A stretch of 64,000 nt of DNA, taken from Gonapodya prolifera JEL478 (lineage: Eukaryota > Monoblepharomycota > Monoblepharidomycetes > Monoblepharidales > Gonapodyaceae). Positions 44,699 to 56,357 of this stretch are shown piece by piece. The notes under the pieces were generated by a model. The model had not been told where the DNA came from and did no database searches. It worked only from the letters and a program-made list of their open reading frames with translations. A program made the translations under genes and the position numbers. The DNA is taken from assembly GCA_001574975.1 (NCBI GenBank), contig KQ965810.1:126280-190279 (forward strand), given 5' to 3'. The stretch's first letter is position 1; each line of letters starts with the position of its first letter.

Positions 44699-45815
44699 CT
44701 AGGCAAGCCCTAACCGCTGTCGGCCTTCCTCAATAACCTGTGTCACCGACTTCTTTGGCTTCAACTCGTACTTTGGCGCGGCAGTCCTTTCGGCGCGGCG
44801 GGACCCCTTGGACGTCAGGCGGACCAGGTCATCCATGGGAGCGTGCACCACGTCGACCCACCCGAGTCCTCGAAGGGACGAGAGGTGGTACCGTAAAGGC
44901 AGCGAGCCGTTCCCGAGCAGTCGCGAGAGCTTCAACGCCAGTTGCTGTTTATGAAAGAAACGGGGGTTACAAGCGCACTTTGTGTGATGGCGGGAAGCCT
45001 TGCACCCACCTGTTCCGCAATCTCTCTATTCGGTCGTCTCCTCAACACCCGCAAAATTTCGTCCCGCCCTCGGGACACCGCACCGGCAACGAGACCCAAG
45101 CTCGGTACCGAGATACGGTAAGAGCGTGCTCCGCTCACAGTGAGAAACCCTCGGCGCACGAGCTCCTTCTGCGCTTCCACGTTCAGCCCGGCAGATTCCA
45201 GAGATGGTCCGGAGAGAGCCTCGGCTCGGGTGGACGACACAAGCGTCGTAAAGGCATTCCACATGACCTCGTCGACCTCATTCGCCTCAGAGTGGCCTGC
45301 TGCACCCTCGCGTGCAGAAGTAAGAAGCGTCTGGTAGTCTTGTGCGAGAATCACCGAATCTTCGCCTGTCGTGTGGGCACGCACGCTTGTAAGCGTCGAA
45401 GTCATCTTTGAAACGCCCAGCCCCACCGCTCACCTCTGTCTGTAGCGCTCACGAACCTCCGAATCTGTAATAGAAGCAGTTGGACAACTCGATTCCGATG
45501 GCACGACACCGGCTGGCGACTCACCACCCCCCGCACTTCCATCTCCCCAAGATCCTCGTCGACCTGACTTTCTCGTCCCACTAGCACCCCGTACAAGGAG
45601 CATACATGCACTACGGGTGGGAAATTTGCTGGAATCAAGCTTCGGACGTAGTGCAGGGCTGCGAGTGTGTCGGTGAGCTCTTCGAGGGCGGCGGAGAGGG
45701 CAGGAGAGTGGGTGGGTGCAGGAGGCCGTCGTGGAGGTTTTCGTGGTCGCGATGCCAACGACGGCGGCATCACGGGTGAGTTTGGTGGTGGCAGGGGCTG
45801 GGAAGCTGAGACCAT
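44699..45815 (-). CDS. STK19: STK19-like winged-helix protein
   Basis: Despite its name, human STK19 is not a typical kinase. It is a tandem winged-helix DNA-binding protein used in transcription-coupled repair. After a Pro-rich start (MVSASQPLPPPNSPVMPPSL), the match begins with LIPANFPPVVHVCSLYGVLV (human ALPPIVLRSQVYSLV). ESQVDEDL and EDSVILAQDYQTLL (human HGIIFTEDYRTRV) follow. Next are AQKELVRRGFLTVSGARSYR with ISVPSLGLVAGAVSRGRDEI (human THLVNAGVLTVRDAGSWWLAVPGAG). The end LALKLSRLLGNGSLPLRYHL with SSLRGLGWVDVV parallels the last helix-wing. The stop at 44699 follows a basic tail (ELKPKKSVTQVIEEGRQRLG). Four exons or so. Probably nuclear. Confidence 0.83.
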
Positions 45816-45967
45816 AGCACTTTTGAGGGTTCTGTGAAGACCAATTGTGAAGAAGACATTGAAATCAAATATGTACGAACTAACTTCTTAGGGTTAATTT
45901 TATGCAGGAAAATCAAAGACAGAAACGCAAGACTGAACACTATGGCTAGTTGGCATGACAGTCGGGG

Positions 45968-47460
45968 TCACGCCTCGCTGACAACCTCCCACTCGGACGA
46001 TTCCCCCCACTGACTACCTGCATCTGTTCCTTCTCCGGCTGCTTCCTGGATCCGTTGGGTCTCCCCAGGCGGCTCTTGACTTCTAAGTGATGACCCAGGT
46101 GACGTCGGGTGGACGCCGCTCCCGGACTCCACAATTACCATCCTTTGCACGTCACCTATCGCGAGGTACGTTGCGTCGGTCGGATGTGGGTTTTGCCATG
46201 GTAGAGCCTGCTCCATTTCGTTTGTCACGACAGAACCACACTCTCTTGCTCGCAAGAGGCACTCACACTGGCAGGCGCATTGTAGTACCTCATCGCACAT
46301 TCCTCCGCCTCTACATCCTGGCGCCGTTCCATCTCTCTCCCTGCACGCGTCCGGCCTCTTCTCTCGGCTGCATCCCTTGCAGCGACATCTACCAGCGGCA
46401 CCATACCACTGCGGCCGGCGAACGGAGCATTAAGCTCGATTCGCTGGGGTAGGGTGTGTGGTGGATTTGGAGCGCGGAGCCCTTGTTCTACGGCTTGAGA
46501 AAGTACTTGGAGGGTGTGGGGAATGGGAGGGTCGCTTTGAATGGTTGCGCGACTAGGGAGGATTCCCCCCTCTGGCTATTGCAAGGAGAACGAGATGCAA
46601 CTTGTCAGTAAAAAACGTGATATACATAGCTTCAAAAGACCACAATCTTCACTGTTACTCGAGCTTCCAGCTCATCCAAGAGAAGTCTCACAGTCGCAAC
46701 GAGGTCTGAAGTTTGCTCGTAGCGTACTCTCGCCTTTGCCACTGTTGCAGAATATCCCCACACAGAAAAAGGACGAAGCCATGGTGCAACAGTCAAAACT
46801 AAAGTTGGTTCCTAACGTACCACTGTCACTCACCGTCTAGTAACTGGGAAGCGTCAACTGCGCCGCTATGTCCTCGCCCGCGTCCCCGCTGAGTGGATGA
46901 CGTTGTTCCAGTTCGGCCCGTGCCTCTTGCTTGTTCAAGACCCCTTCCATGTCTTATCCCGTCGTGTACAAGTGTGGGAACATTTGATGCTTCAACTTGT
47001 TCCTGTATTGCTCGCCTCCGCAGATCGGATCCACGTGGTTGGGCAATGTTTCTCTCGAGAGCAATCACGTGCCTTCTCTCTCTCCTACGCTCGCTCTCTG
47101 TTAACGGGCGACAATCAAAAACAGATCCGTCCACATCTAAAACATCGAAGAAAACGTTCGTACAATCAAGGGGAAAAGAAGAAGGCTTAATTGAGATATG
47201 CCAGTTAAGGAATCATCCAGCGTACCTGCAGAAGTACCCTCGACCTCGTTCTGAATGCTACCCGCTGCAATGCGCGGCAGCTCAGCGGGGACAGATGGCA
47301 GTGCCGATGTGGAACTTGCTGAAGGTATCAAGCTCTTTCACGTGATCCGAGTAAAATGTCGGTCACCAGGCAACTCACAGCGCCCGTCCTCGCTGTCAGA
47401 CTCATGCAGAAGTGGTTTTCTTTTCGATGCCACTTTCGCGCTCGGATTCGTGCTATTCAT
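45968..47460 (-). CDS. uncharacterised, probably nuclear protein with coiled-coil regions
   Basis: Not recognised. The best start, at 47460, gives MNSTNPSAKVASKRKPLLHE with a basic nuclear-localisation-like patch and then SDSEDGR. It splices to STSALPSVPAELPRIAAGSI. Later exons give ESERRRERRHVIALERNIAQ, then the helical VRYEQTSDLVATVRLLLDEL. PHTLQVLSQAVEQGLRAPNP follows, then RGRTRAGREMERRQDVEAEE. The end is SGVHPTSPGSSLRSQEPPGE through SEWEVVSEA. All joins use GT-AG introns that keep frame, and amino-acid use is like real protein, so I take it as a gene. The DNA-repair genes on both sides give no functional proof. Confidence 0.6.
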
Positions 47461-47753
47461 TGGAGAGAGTGCTAGTCCTGCGGCCAATCCCTCGGGTTAC
47501 TTTCTCAGCCGAGGACTCTTTCTCCTTCATAAACGGTTTTACTTTCAGGTTGCAAGCTCTCACCAGTGGCAGCAGAGCCGCTTCTTATATGACGAGAACT
47601 TTATGGGAGCTAATGCGAATGTCGTTTGATGTTGTCAACACTAGCTCCGGGCTGTTTCCAAAAGCAAAGATCTGTCCAACTACATAATGTGGACATGTAC
47701 AAGATTGATAACTATGATAGAGGCATTAAAACACCATCATTTACCACTGCAAT

Positions 47754-50700
47754 TTACAATAAACGTTTCAACGGCCGTCCAAACGACGCCGTCACAAGTG
47801 TCTGGACTTCTTGTGTCAACTCCTTGACACACTCGTCCCACCCCGCATGCCCCTCTGTTCTTCGTTTGAGGTATATGCAGATTGCCTCGGCACACTCTAA
47901 GTCCCCCACCTTCACCACACTCTGCAAAAACTTTCGCACCTCCGAAGTGTCCTCTGGCAACGGCCCTGCACTTCCATCCAAATCTTCTTCGTCCTCTGAG
48001 CTCGACAACACCCACCGATCCAGGAGGGCCCGTACTCCGTCCATGTCAGAGCTCGGAACACCCATAAGCTTCGGTGTGTCGAGGGGAGCAGACGCTTTGT
48101 TGCTGGTCTTAGAAGATGCTGCTGCCCGAGAAGCGCCTTTCTTCACATTCCCATACGCCCCTTCGAGTTCTCTCCTGATGTCCTCTGGAAGTTCGTTCAA
48201 GACATTCACGTCCAGCTGTGATTGTGGTGGAAGTCCCGGCTGCGGCGCTCGAGACCCACCCACAAAGTTCTGCATCGGCAGGACCCCCTTTCCCTTGTTT
48301 CTATCCACGGGTAACCCAGGGTCGGTTTTCTTGACCTTTTGCCGCTTCGAAGGTGGTGACTTGGTAACCGAAGTGGATGCGCTTGGTCCACCATGCGACG
48401 TGGAACCCTTCATACCGTACTCCCGCATGATCTCTGCCCGGAGGTCGGCTGGTAGTTCTGATAGGACCGAAGGATCTATCTGCGATGGTGTGATGGGTTG
48501 CGGTACTGGTGGTCCAAAGGGTGCTCCGTTTGAGCGAGGAGTAGGAGCATCCCGAAGAGTCGAGGAGGAAGTGGAACGAGGTGGATCCACAAAAGGTGGG
48601 TTGCGTGGGGGTGCTGGCTTCTTTTCCTTGGGCAGCGGAACTTTGAATACTTGGTCTGGTAAAGTAGTAGTCATCAATTCATGGTATCAATGAAATAAAA
48701 GGGGAGGGATACCAACCAGGTTTCACAGCCCCGTCCTTCTGGGGGGCCATTGGCGTATTTGTTGTCGCAGTTTGAACAGACCGATCGATAGGAACATTGA
48801 AGAAGTCGAGTTTCTTTTGGCCATCTTGAAGCGAAGTCAGTCAGGAAACAAAGTCCTTGCACTTTGCTCAGAAATGCCACTGTACCAGATTTAGCTTCCA
48901 CGAGTTTGGTCATTGAGATCCCCAATCCCCGAATATCCATCGGTTCAATTTCAAAACTTCGCAAAAGTCCCAAGACCTCCTTTCCGATCACATCAGGGTC
49001 GTCTGTCGCGACACCAAGCTGTCTCGTTTTCGAGAATGAGTCGGTCCAGCCGTGCCCGAGAGATTTCGGCGGCGCGTTCGCTTCAGGCTTCCGTTTCATC
49101 AATTTGAGTGTTATCGCTGCACCCTTTTTCGTGACCTTATTCAATCGCTTTACGACTTCTTTCGAAAGGTCTTGGGACAAGAACGTTTCCAGTTGTTCGT
49201 TGGTCTCGAAGCGGACACCCCAGTTACATTCAGCGGAAACAGTCGATCTGGAAACCTCTCGCTGAAATGAAGGGGGAAGTTCATGACGTACTTGGTACCC
49301 CACAACAAGACCACAAAACCTACTTTGAGCACCCGATCATCAATTCCCCTCTGAACAGATGACTTAGATAAAGGGGGTTTCTTTCCAGAAAGGATAACCA
49401 ACGAACCGCATAGTTGTACAGCGACTCCCCAATCTTTTCGCCCAAATCTCTTTGAAGTTCCGCCTTAGAAAGCTGCGCGAGATCGCCGATCGTCTTAATC
49501 CCCTGTGAGAGATGGCAAGTCGTCAAAGAGTATGCCTAGCTTCCATCACCACCAACAACTCACCTTCTCATCCAACGTTTTGGCCGTTTTCCAACCCACT
49601 CCAGGCAAATTGTCAACTTTGAGATTTCGCATAACTGATGGGCCATCTTGCAAAGACAAGAAATAAGCTCCATTCGGTTTTGCTTTCTTTGTAGCAATCC
49701 TGGTGTGAGGTAATGGTGAGCACAGACAAACAGCATGGTGACCAGCTCCAACAACCTTGCAAGGAGGATACTGCAAGAAACACCGACGCTCGCGTTACAC
49801 CCAGTCCTCTGCCGAATTTTATTTCGAATCGTTTCTGCCAGTTGGAGAGCAGATTCAGAGGAAAAGTCAGGAACGCGGGATGTCACGTCCACGATTGCTG
49901 TGTGTCCGTGTCCGCTTGTTCAGTAAGTAAAGGCAGAGTCAACACTAAGTCACCCTTACCTTCGTCTATCGACTTCGCTTCAATGTCATCTGCATGTGAC
50001 ATAAGCACCTGAATTTTCATCCACTCTAAACATCGGTTGATTACATCGTACAGTGAACAACTCACCCGATACATCTCTTTGCTGCTTTCAACGTACTTGT
50101 CGAACTCGTACGGCACAAGTACCAACTCGGGGCACTTTCTCCTTGCTTCACCGAGCCACATTCCATTGCTCAGTCCGTACCTGCACCCAGATATGTCGTC
50201 ACAAACCAAGCGTGCCAAACTAGTTTCAAAACCACCTTCGCGCCTCATAGTTGCAGCTTGCAATGTCCGCCCCGGAATCCTTAGCAGTCACGGAGCCGTG
50301 CGTTACAGCAACAGGCTTTCCATCCAACTCGGGCCGTTCCCGAATCGCAATGGAAGCGAAGAAGCAGTCCATGTCAACATGCTGGCGACAATAATGATCG
50401 GTTTGAAGCCCATGACGATTGTTTTGGGAAACAATGAGCGCACCATGTATATCCGCCGTTGTCCTTTCCGGTGCACCACTGGTGGCCTTCCTTGCATCTC
50501 GTTCTCCACAAACTCTTGCAGTTCCAGCTTTTGGGTCGATATAAGATGAAGCCTTCATACCGATGGATTGTCACCGAAAGCGCTCACGACGACAAGAACA
50601 GGTAGCTCTCACCTCGATTGAGCGTAAAACTTATCCAAAAAGTCTACACTTAGGGTCGAATTCTTCCTCGCCCAGTCTGACTGAAGCTCCACAGTCGTTG

Positions 50701-52004
50701 GGTGATGCTCAGGCGCGGGATCTCCGGTCCGAAGGGGTGGGCGAGAAGGTGATGTGTTGAGACGTGGTCCATCGATACCTGCGGGGTCTTTGGTGGGTGA
50801 TAATCCAGATGTTTCCAAGGGTCCAACTGGTGCTGCAGACGGGGCTGCTCCAGCTGGGTTCTCCGTGATTGGCAACGGTGACGGTTCGTTCACGGCCGAG
50901 GAATGTGTTGTGAGTTGGTTAGCTGCACCTGCAAGATCAACATCCATCGCGTCCAGTTCGGGTTCATCAGATGATGACCCCACATTCCCTTCAAGCACGT
51001 CAAGACCATTCAATAATGTCACATCGCCCTCTCCGCCGCTCTGCACGGTCGAGTCCACACCTTCCCCTGCTGAGACTTCCCCATAAACCCCCGCCCCTCT
51101 CCGCCCCGTGTCCGACCTCACCCCCGTCACCCCCGTCCCCCCGGCCCCGATCCCCTGCAGCCCTCTGTACTGCGACGGGACGGTCGCGTGCTCCACGGTC
51201 ACGGTCGAGGATATCTTTTGCTGCGAGCTCGACACGGGGACAAGCTTGTACCGATTCCAGGGCAGGATTTTCCCCGCGGCGACACTATCCGTGATCCAAT
51301 TAGGCGTGACGATCTTGACCGTACTAAACAACGCGCGCCGTGAAAACACCTTTGCACGCCAGTGCAAGACGGAGGACTCACCCCCACTCGACCACCTTCC
51401 GCGCCGTGATGTTACTCGCGACGACGTGCGTGCACACGGACTTGCGGAAATACTGCTCGTGCTCACCCCCGGCTTTCACTTGTACGGAGGCGGGGTGCGT
51501 CAAGCCCCGGTGTACCTCCCCTCCGCCGCCGCACCCGGGGGGAAACTCACGAATCATTTTCTTCAAGTCGTGCGCGGGCGGGTTTGTCCATCCCTGTTCC
51601 GCCCGTAGCGTTACCATCCCACATACCACGTCCCACAACCGAACTAGTCGAATTTGCGGCTTACTCACGTCAATATACACCTTGATCCCCTTCAGCACCC
51701 CGGACTCGGCCTCGGAATCTTGCACGTGCCGGTCCTGCTCCTTGAGCTTACGGTTTTTCTCCCGCATGTACTGTCGTCCGTTGTGTTCGTTCACAACCAC
51801 GACATGGTTATAGTGCCACGCCAACGCCGGCAAGGAGCGCGGGGAGAGAAGCGCATCGATGAACATCGACGTATCGATCAGGAGGACCACACAGGACGAG
51901 CAGCTCACCTCCCCGAAATCGTTCCACATGCCAGACCCTCCGCCCATCCCTCCAGAGCCCCCTCTTCCCTGTCCGGAGCTTGCCACCCCGGCGATCACAT
52001 TCAT
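47754..52004 (-). CDS. REV1: REV1 translesion DNA polymerase (deoxycytidyl transferase)
   Basis: Y-family polymerase that inserts dCMP opposite abasic sites and scaffolds other translesion polymerases. The N-terminal BRCT region has YMREKNRKLKEQ, GVLKGIKVYID, VCTHVVASNITARKVVEW and FSTVKIVTPNWITDSVAAGK. The catalytic core has HVDMDCFFASIAIRERPELD (first acidic residue), ASCNYEARR, NGMWLGEARRKCPELVLVPY and DDIEAKSIDE (second acidic pair). Later core blocks are NASVGVSCSILLARIATKKA, NLPGVGWKTAKTLDEK and LGVATDDPDVIGKE. Two ubiquitin-binding motifs follow (PSVLSELPADLRAEIMREYG and VNVLNELPEDIRRELEGAYG), each with the key Leu-Pro. The C-terminal domain (DECVKELTQEVQTLVTASFG) would bind REV7 and other polymerases. 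Start at 52004 before a Gly-rich stretch and MWNDFGE. More than twelve exons. Nuclear. Confidence 0.95.
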
Positions 52005-52356
52005 GGGTCTTGGTGGGCCTTTTCAAACAGGCAGTGTGGGGTGCGGTTGGGCGGACTTCGGTTGTCGATGGAAGGAACCAAATGGCGGCTTCGCAAAACG
52101 TTACAACAGACCCAACCCAAAAACCCATTTTCGACTCAAATTCTCAAACGGGACGACGGAACGAACATCTTAGTGCAATCACATAAGTGCAATTTCCCCG
52201 CCCGCTATCCTAGTACAATTACAGAGAACCGCAGGAGGCGTCCCACAAGCGAACGACGCGGACCCATCTCCATCTCCATCCTCCACCTTTTCGCACCCAC
52301 ACGCCTCACAACTCCACACCAAACACGCCGTGCAAGCACAAGCACGAGAGACACGT

Positions 52357-53490
<1,134 letters not shown>

Positions 53491-54192
53491 CTCGTGGACT
53501 GAGCGAGGTTTGTTCCGGATGGGTTTGAAGTTCCAAGGTTGAGGGAGCAGCCGGCGATGGCGAGAGAGGGAGGGACAGTCGAGGGCAGGGAGTGAGCGCG
53601 GAGACAGAGGGTGAGCCAACGAGTGCAAACGTCCGGTCTGAGTTGCGGTGGCAGTCACCTTTGTGATGGATGGATACGTCGAACGCGTCCAAACTTCAAA
53701 GAGGGGGGAGGGCCCGTGCACCAAGTTGCTTCGGTCAAGCACCATTCGGCCTGGCATTCTCTCTCCCAACACCCAACGTCTCGTCGGCAGCTCTTCGCTG
53801 CGGTCCAAGATTCGTGCAGACTGCGCTCATCACTGTGACTCAATGGCTTCCAATTCTGAGAAACCCAACCACAACCAATGTTGCAAACTCGCATGGTGCA
53901 AACAACAGCCCACTCACGGACCTTGCATCCTGGAGTTTCAAGCATGAACCAGAGCTCTCTAAGAAAGAGAAAGATGCCCTCTCGTTGCACGAATCTCGAG
54001 TATCCTTTGACCTTGTTCCTCCCTGGACCTTGAACGAGGACAGAACCAAAAGGTCGAATCACTCTGCGGTCAGTTGGACCATTATTCTACACACGATTCT
54101 AAAACTGTATGGAGATCTGGATTAACTGGCTCGAGTCGGCTTTTTGCCACTTGTTCTTCAACTCGCGTGGAATAAACTTCATCTGTTGCGCT
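53491..54192. other. upstream region of the ubiquitin-L40 gene, no supported gene
   Basis: The first few hundred bases are probably promoter and 5' leader of the ubiquitin-L40 gene. An open frame of 151 residues on + (53670-54125) has no recognised domain, no Met context of note and no homologue I can name, so it is not called. Confidence 0.45.
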
Positions 54193-54324
54193 GTTCTTAT
54201 CTTCAGTTGGATTGAACCGAAGGTAGCAATGTTCCCCTTGGTTCTTATTTTCAGTTGGATTGGACCTAGGGGAGCAATGTTCTCCTTGGTTCTTATCCAA
54301 CCGAAGAGAGCAGTATTCCCCTTG
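54193..54324. repeat. tandem repeat, 48-bp unit, 2.75 copies
   Basis: Units at 54193-54240, 54241-54288 and 54289-54324 each begin GTTCTTAT and end CCCCTTG or CTCCTTG. The third lacks 12 bp. The period and the deletion are multiples of three, and the minus strand stays open with a 16-residue repeat (KNQGEHCSPRSNPTEN type), but no gene is supported around it. Confidence 0.9.
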
Positions 54325-54429
54325 GTGGCATTCATTCAACTTTCTCGCGAGACGGGCCATCACACCTGAATGACCTCCAATCGCCTTCAGCCTTCAGCCA
54401 TGGCGTGGACACGTAATACATCTGAATGG

Positions 54430-55085
54430 TTTAAAGATAGAGAGAAGTTTCCTCTCAAGCAATTCATATGTTTTACGTGCCCATGGTGCTTGGCGCTTGC
54501 TTTGTTCATATCTGGAAAAAAAAATTGTACCATCTTCTGGTGCGGCGGGCTCGGGGTTAGTTCGGGAATGCCTCCTAGTCGCTCGACCGTGCTGGAGTGG
54601 TGGAAATTGCAGGCTCAAAGGTGTTTCAAGAAATTCATGTGTTGCTTACATGAATCAGCATTCGGCACCACCGCACTGGTAAACGGACCCAATGCCGATT
54701 CACTGGAGGCAATATCTGAATGTCCTGTGACGCCTTTGACGCGTAATTGGCCCGTAACGCACCTTCTCACCTTTCAACTCAAGTTGCTGCACGATTTAAT
54801 TGAAGCCCCCGGGTTTACCAGTATACTCAAGGGTCATTCCACTCTCCTCTCTTTCGTCGAGCAATTCATTTGTTTACATGTCAATGGGTCCACACCCGCA
54901 ATAGACATGTGTTTCCATCTGAATTTGTCGAAGAGGCCTGTGCGAGGGCGGAGGGAGTGCCTGCGAGTTCATCCCAGAGCCGCAGAGAGGTGGAAACTGA
55001 AGGCTCAAGTCTCAAAGGTACAAGCGAATTGTGTATGCTTGATAAATCAGCATTTCGTGACGGTCTACCACTGCAGTAGTTGCGA
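54430..55085. repeat. two degenerate direct repeats of about 250 bp
   Basis: 54437-54680 and 54840-55080 share ordered words: CAAGCAATTCATATGTTTTAC against CGAGCAATTCATTTGTTTAC, then GGTGGAAATTGCAGGCTCAAA against GGTGGAAACTGAAGGCTCAAG, and AATCAGCATTCGGCACC against AATCAGCATTTCGTGAC. Spacing between copies is near 400 bp. Neither copy codes for anything recognisable. Likely an old tandem duplication of noncoding DNA or of a mobile element of unknown class. Confidence 0.6.
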
Positions 55086-55239
55086 ATGCCGATTACTCTC
55101 GGCTATAACATATAACTCATTGCGCCTGCGAGCGCGGGTCAATTCACTGGTGTATGTTACATTTATATGTTCATCTTTCAACCCAACCACTTTGTATCCG
55201 CGCCACAGTAATAATCAAGATACGTCCCCCACTCTTCCT

Positions 55240-56110
55240 TCAAACCCCCCCAAACCCCTTCTCGCCCTCAAACGGTTTCAGCACCACCCTGGCAACCCTC
55301 TCACCAAGCGCCTGTCCCTCCGCATCCGCAATCCTGAAATGGATCCCGCCCACGATCCGCGACCGGGCGTTCTCGTTGGCGGCCGCGTTGAGGGACGTGT
55401 ATGTTCGGTTCACGAAGCCGAAATTGTTGGTGGTGATGTTGATGCCGTACGAAATGGTGACATTGTCGGTGCCGAGCTTGAGTTTGGAGGACGGTGGCGA
55501 AGGCCCGGCCGACGGCGGCTTGGTTGGATACGTAGCTGGGTGGAACGCAAACACAAATTTGCGGGGAAATTTTTAATTCTTGTGGCTACGTCATGAAAAC
55601 ATAGCGCTTATTCAACAAACTCTTGGTGATCCGGAGTCGTATAACCTGGCGTCCACGTGGGATCAGGAAACCCGGTGACGTTCACGTCAAGTCAGCGGAT
55701 CGCCGAAACGGGTCGCCAGGCATTGTACTGGAACTTGGCGTCCCACACCGCGATGCTCGTGCCTGCGATGGCGAAGGAGAGGAGCGCGAGGAGGCGGGCG
55801 GTGGAGCGGATGGAGAAGGTTCCGTTGGTGGAGATGAGGCTGTTGGTGGTGCTGAGGAGCCGCGCGGCGGAGGGTTCGAGCCTTGATTGGAGTCGGGGGG
55901 AGGGGATGGTGCGTTGGGAGGAGCACCACAATCGATGCCCTTTGTCACGTGTTTCCCTCACCAGAAGTATGCAGTCTCAGTCTCGTACGAGGAACGGTTT
56001 CCGCTCGTTTTGTTCCCGACAGTTGCGACTTCCAAAAAATATGGAACGCAGCTTGCGTTGGTGACGTTTGGTGGAGCTGGGGGTGGTGCGCCAACAACTC
56101 CACACCACTC
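55240..56110 (-). pseudogene. vanadium-haloperoxidase/PAP2-like gene, apparently decayed
   Basis: Family segments appear in order. They are RSSYETETAYFW, then RLLALLSFAIAGTSIAVWDA with KFQYNAWRPVSAIR (compare AWDAKYxYxxWRPVTAI), DPTWTPGYTTPDHQEFV and SYVSNQAAVGRAFATVLQ. NFGFVNRTYTSLNAAANENA and RSRIVGGIHFRIADAEGQAL with GERVARVVL follow. The fourth block corresponds to the active-site YxSGHS motif of the family but reads SNQ in place of SGH, so the catalytic histidine is missing. It also sits out of frame with the blocks on both sides, with no good splice sites to join them. I infer a pseudogene, though an odd intron or base error could mislead. It lies head-to-head with TAF7. Confidence 0.6.
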
Positions 56111-56357
56111 GAGCAATGATGCACTTGCTGTGCTTCATAATACACCTTTTTGATGTATATAACAACTTGATTCTCGATGAATAATACGCATACACATCCG
56201 CGAGGAGACATCGTGCGTTAACTGCCCGCCTCTCCTTTCGGTTTGAGTGGAAAATTCTCGTGAATGCACGAAACTGCTGTGGCCACCCTTCAACCGCTGT
56301 CTTCACCTGCTCATCCCCCCCCTCTCCATCCTTTGTCGTACTCCTCGCTTCCCTCCC

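Noticed and set aside
53670-54125. Plus-strand frame of 151 residues upstream of the ubiquitin-L40 gene
   Set aside because: No recognisable domain, no splice support and overlaps the likely promoter region; kept only as a note.
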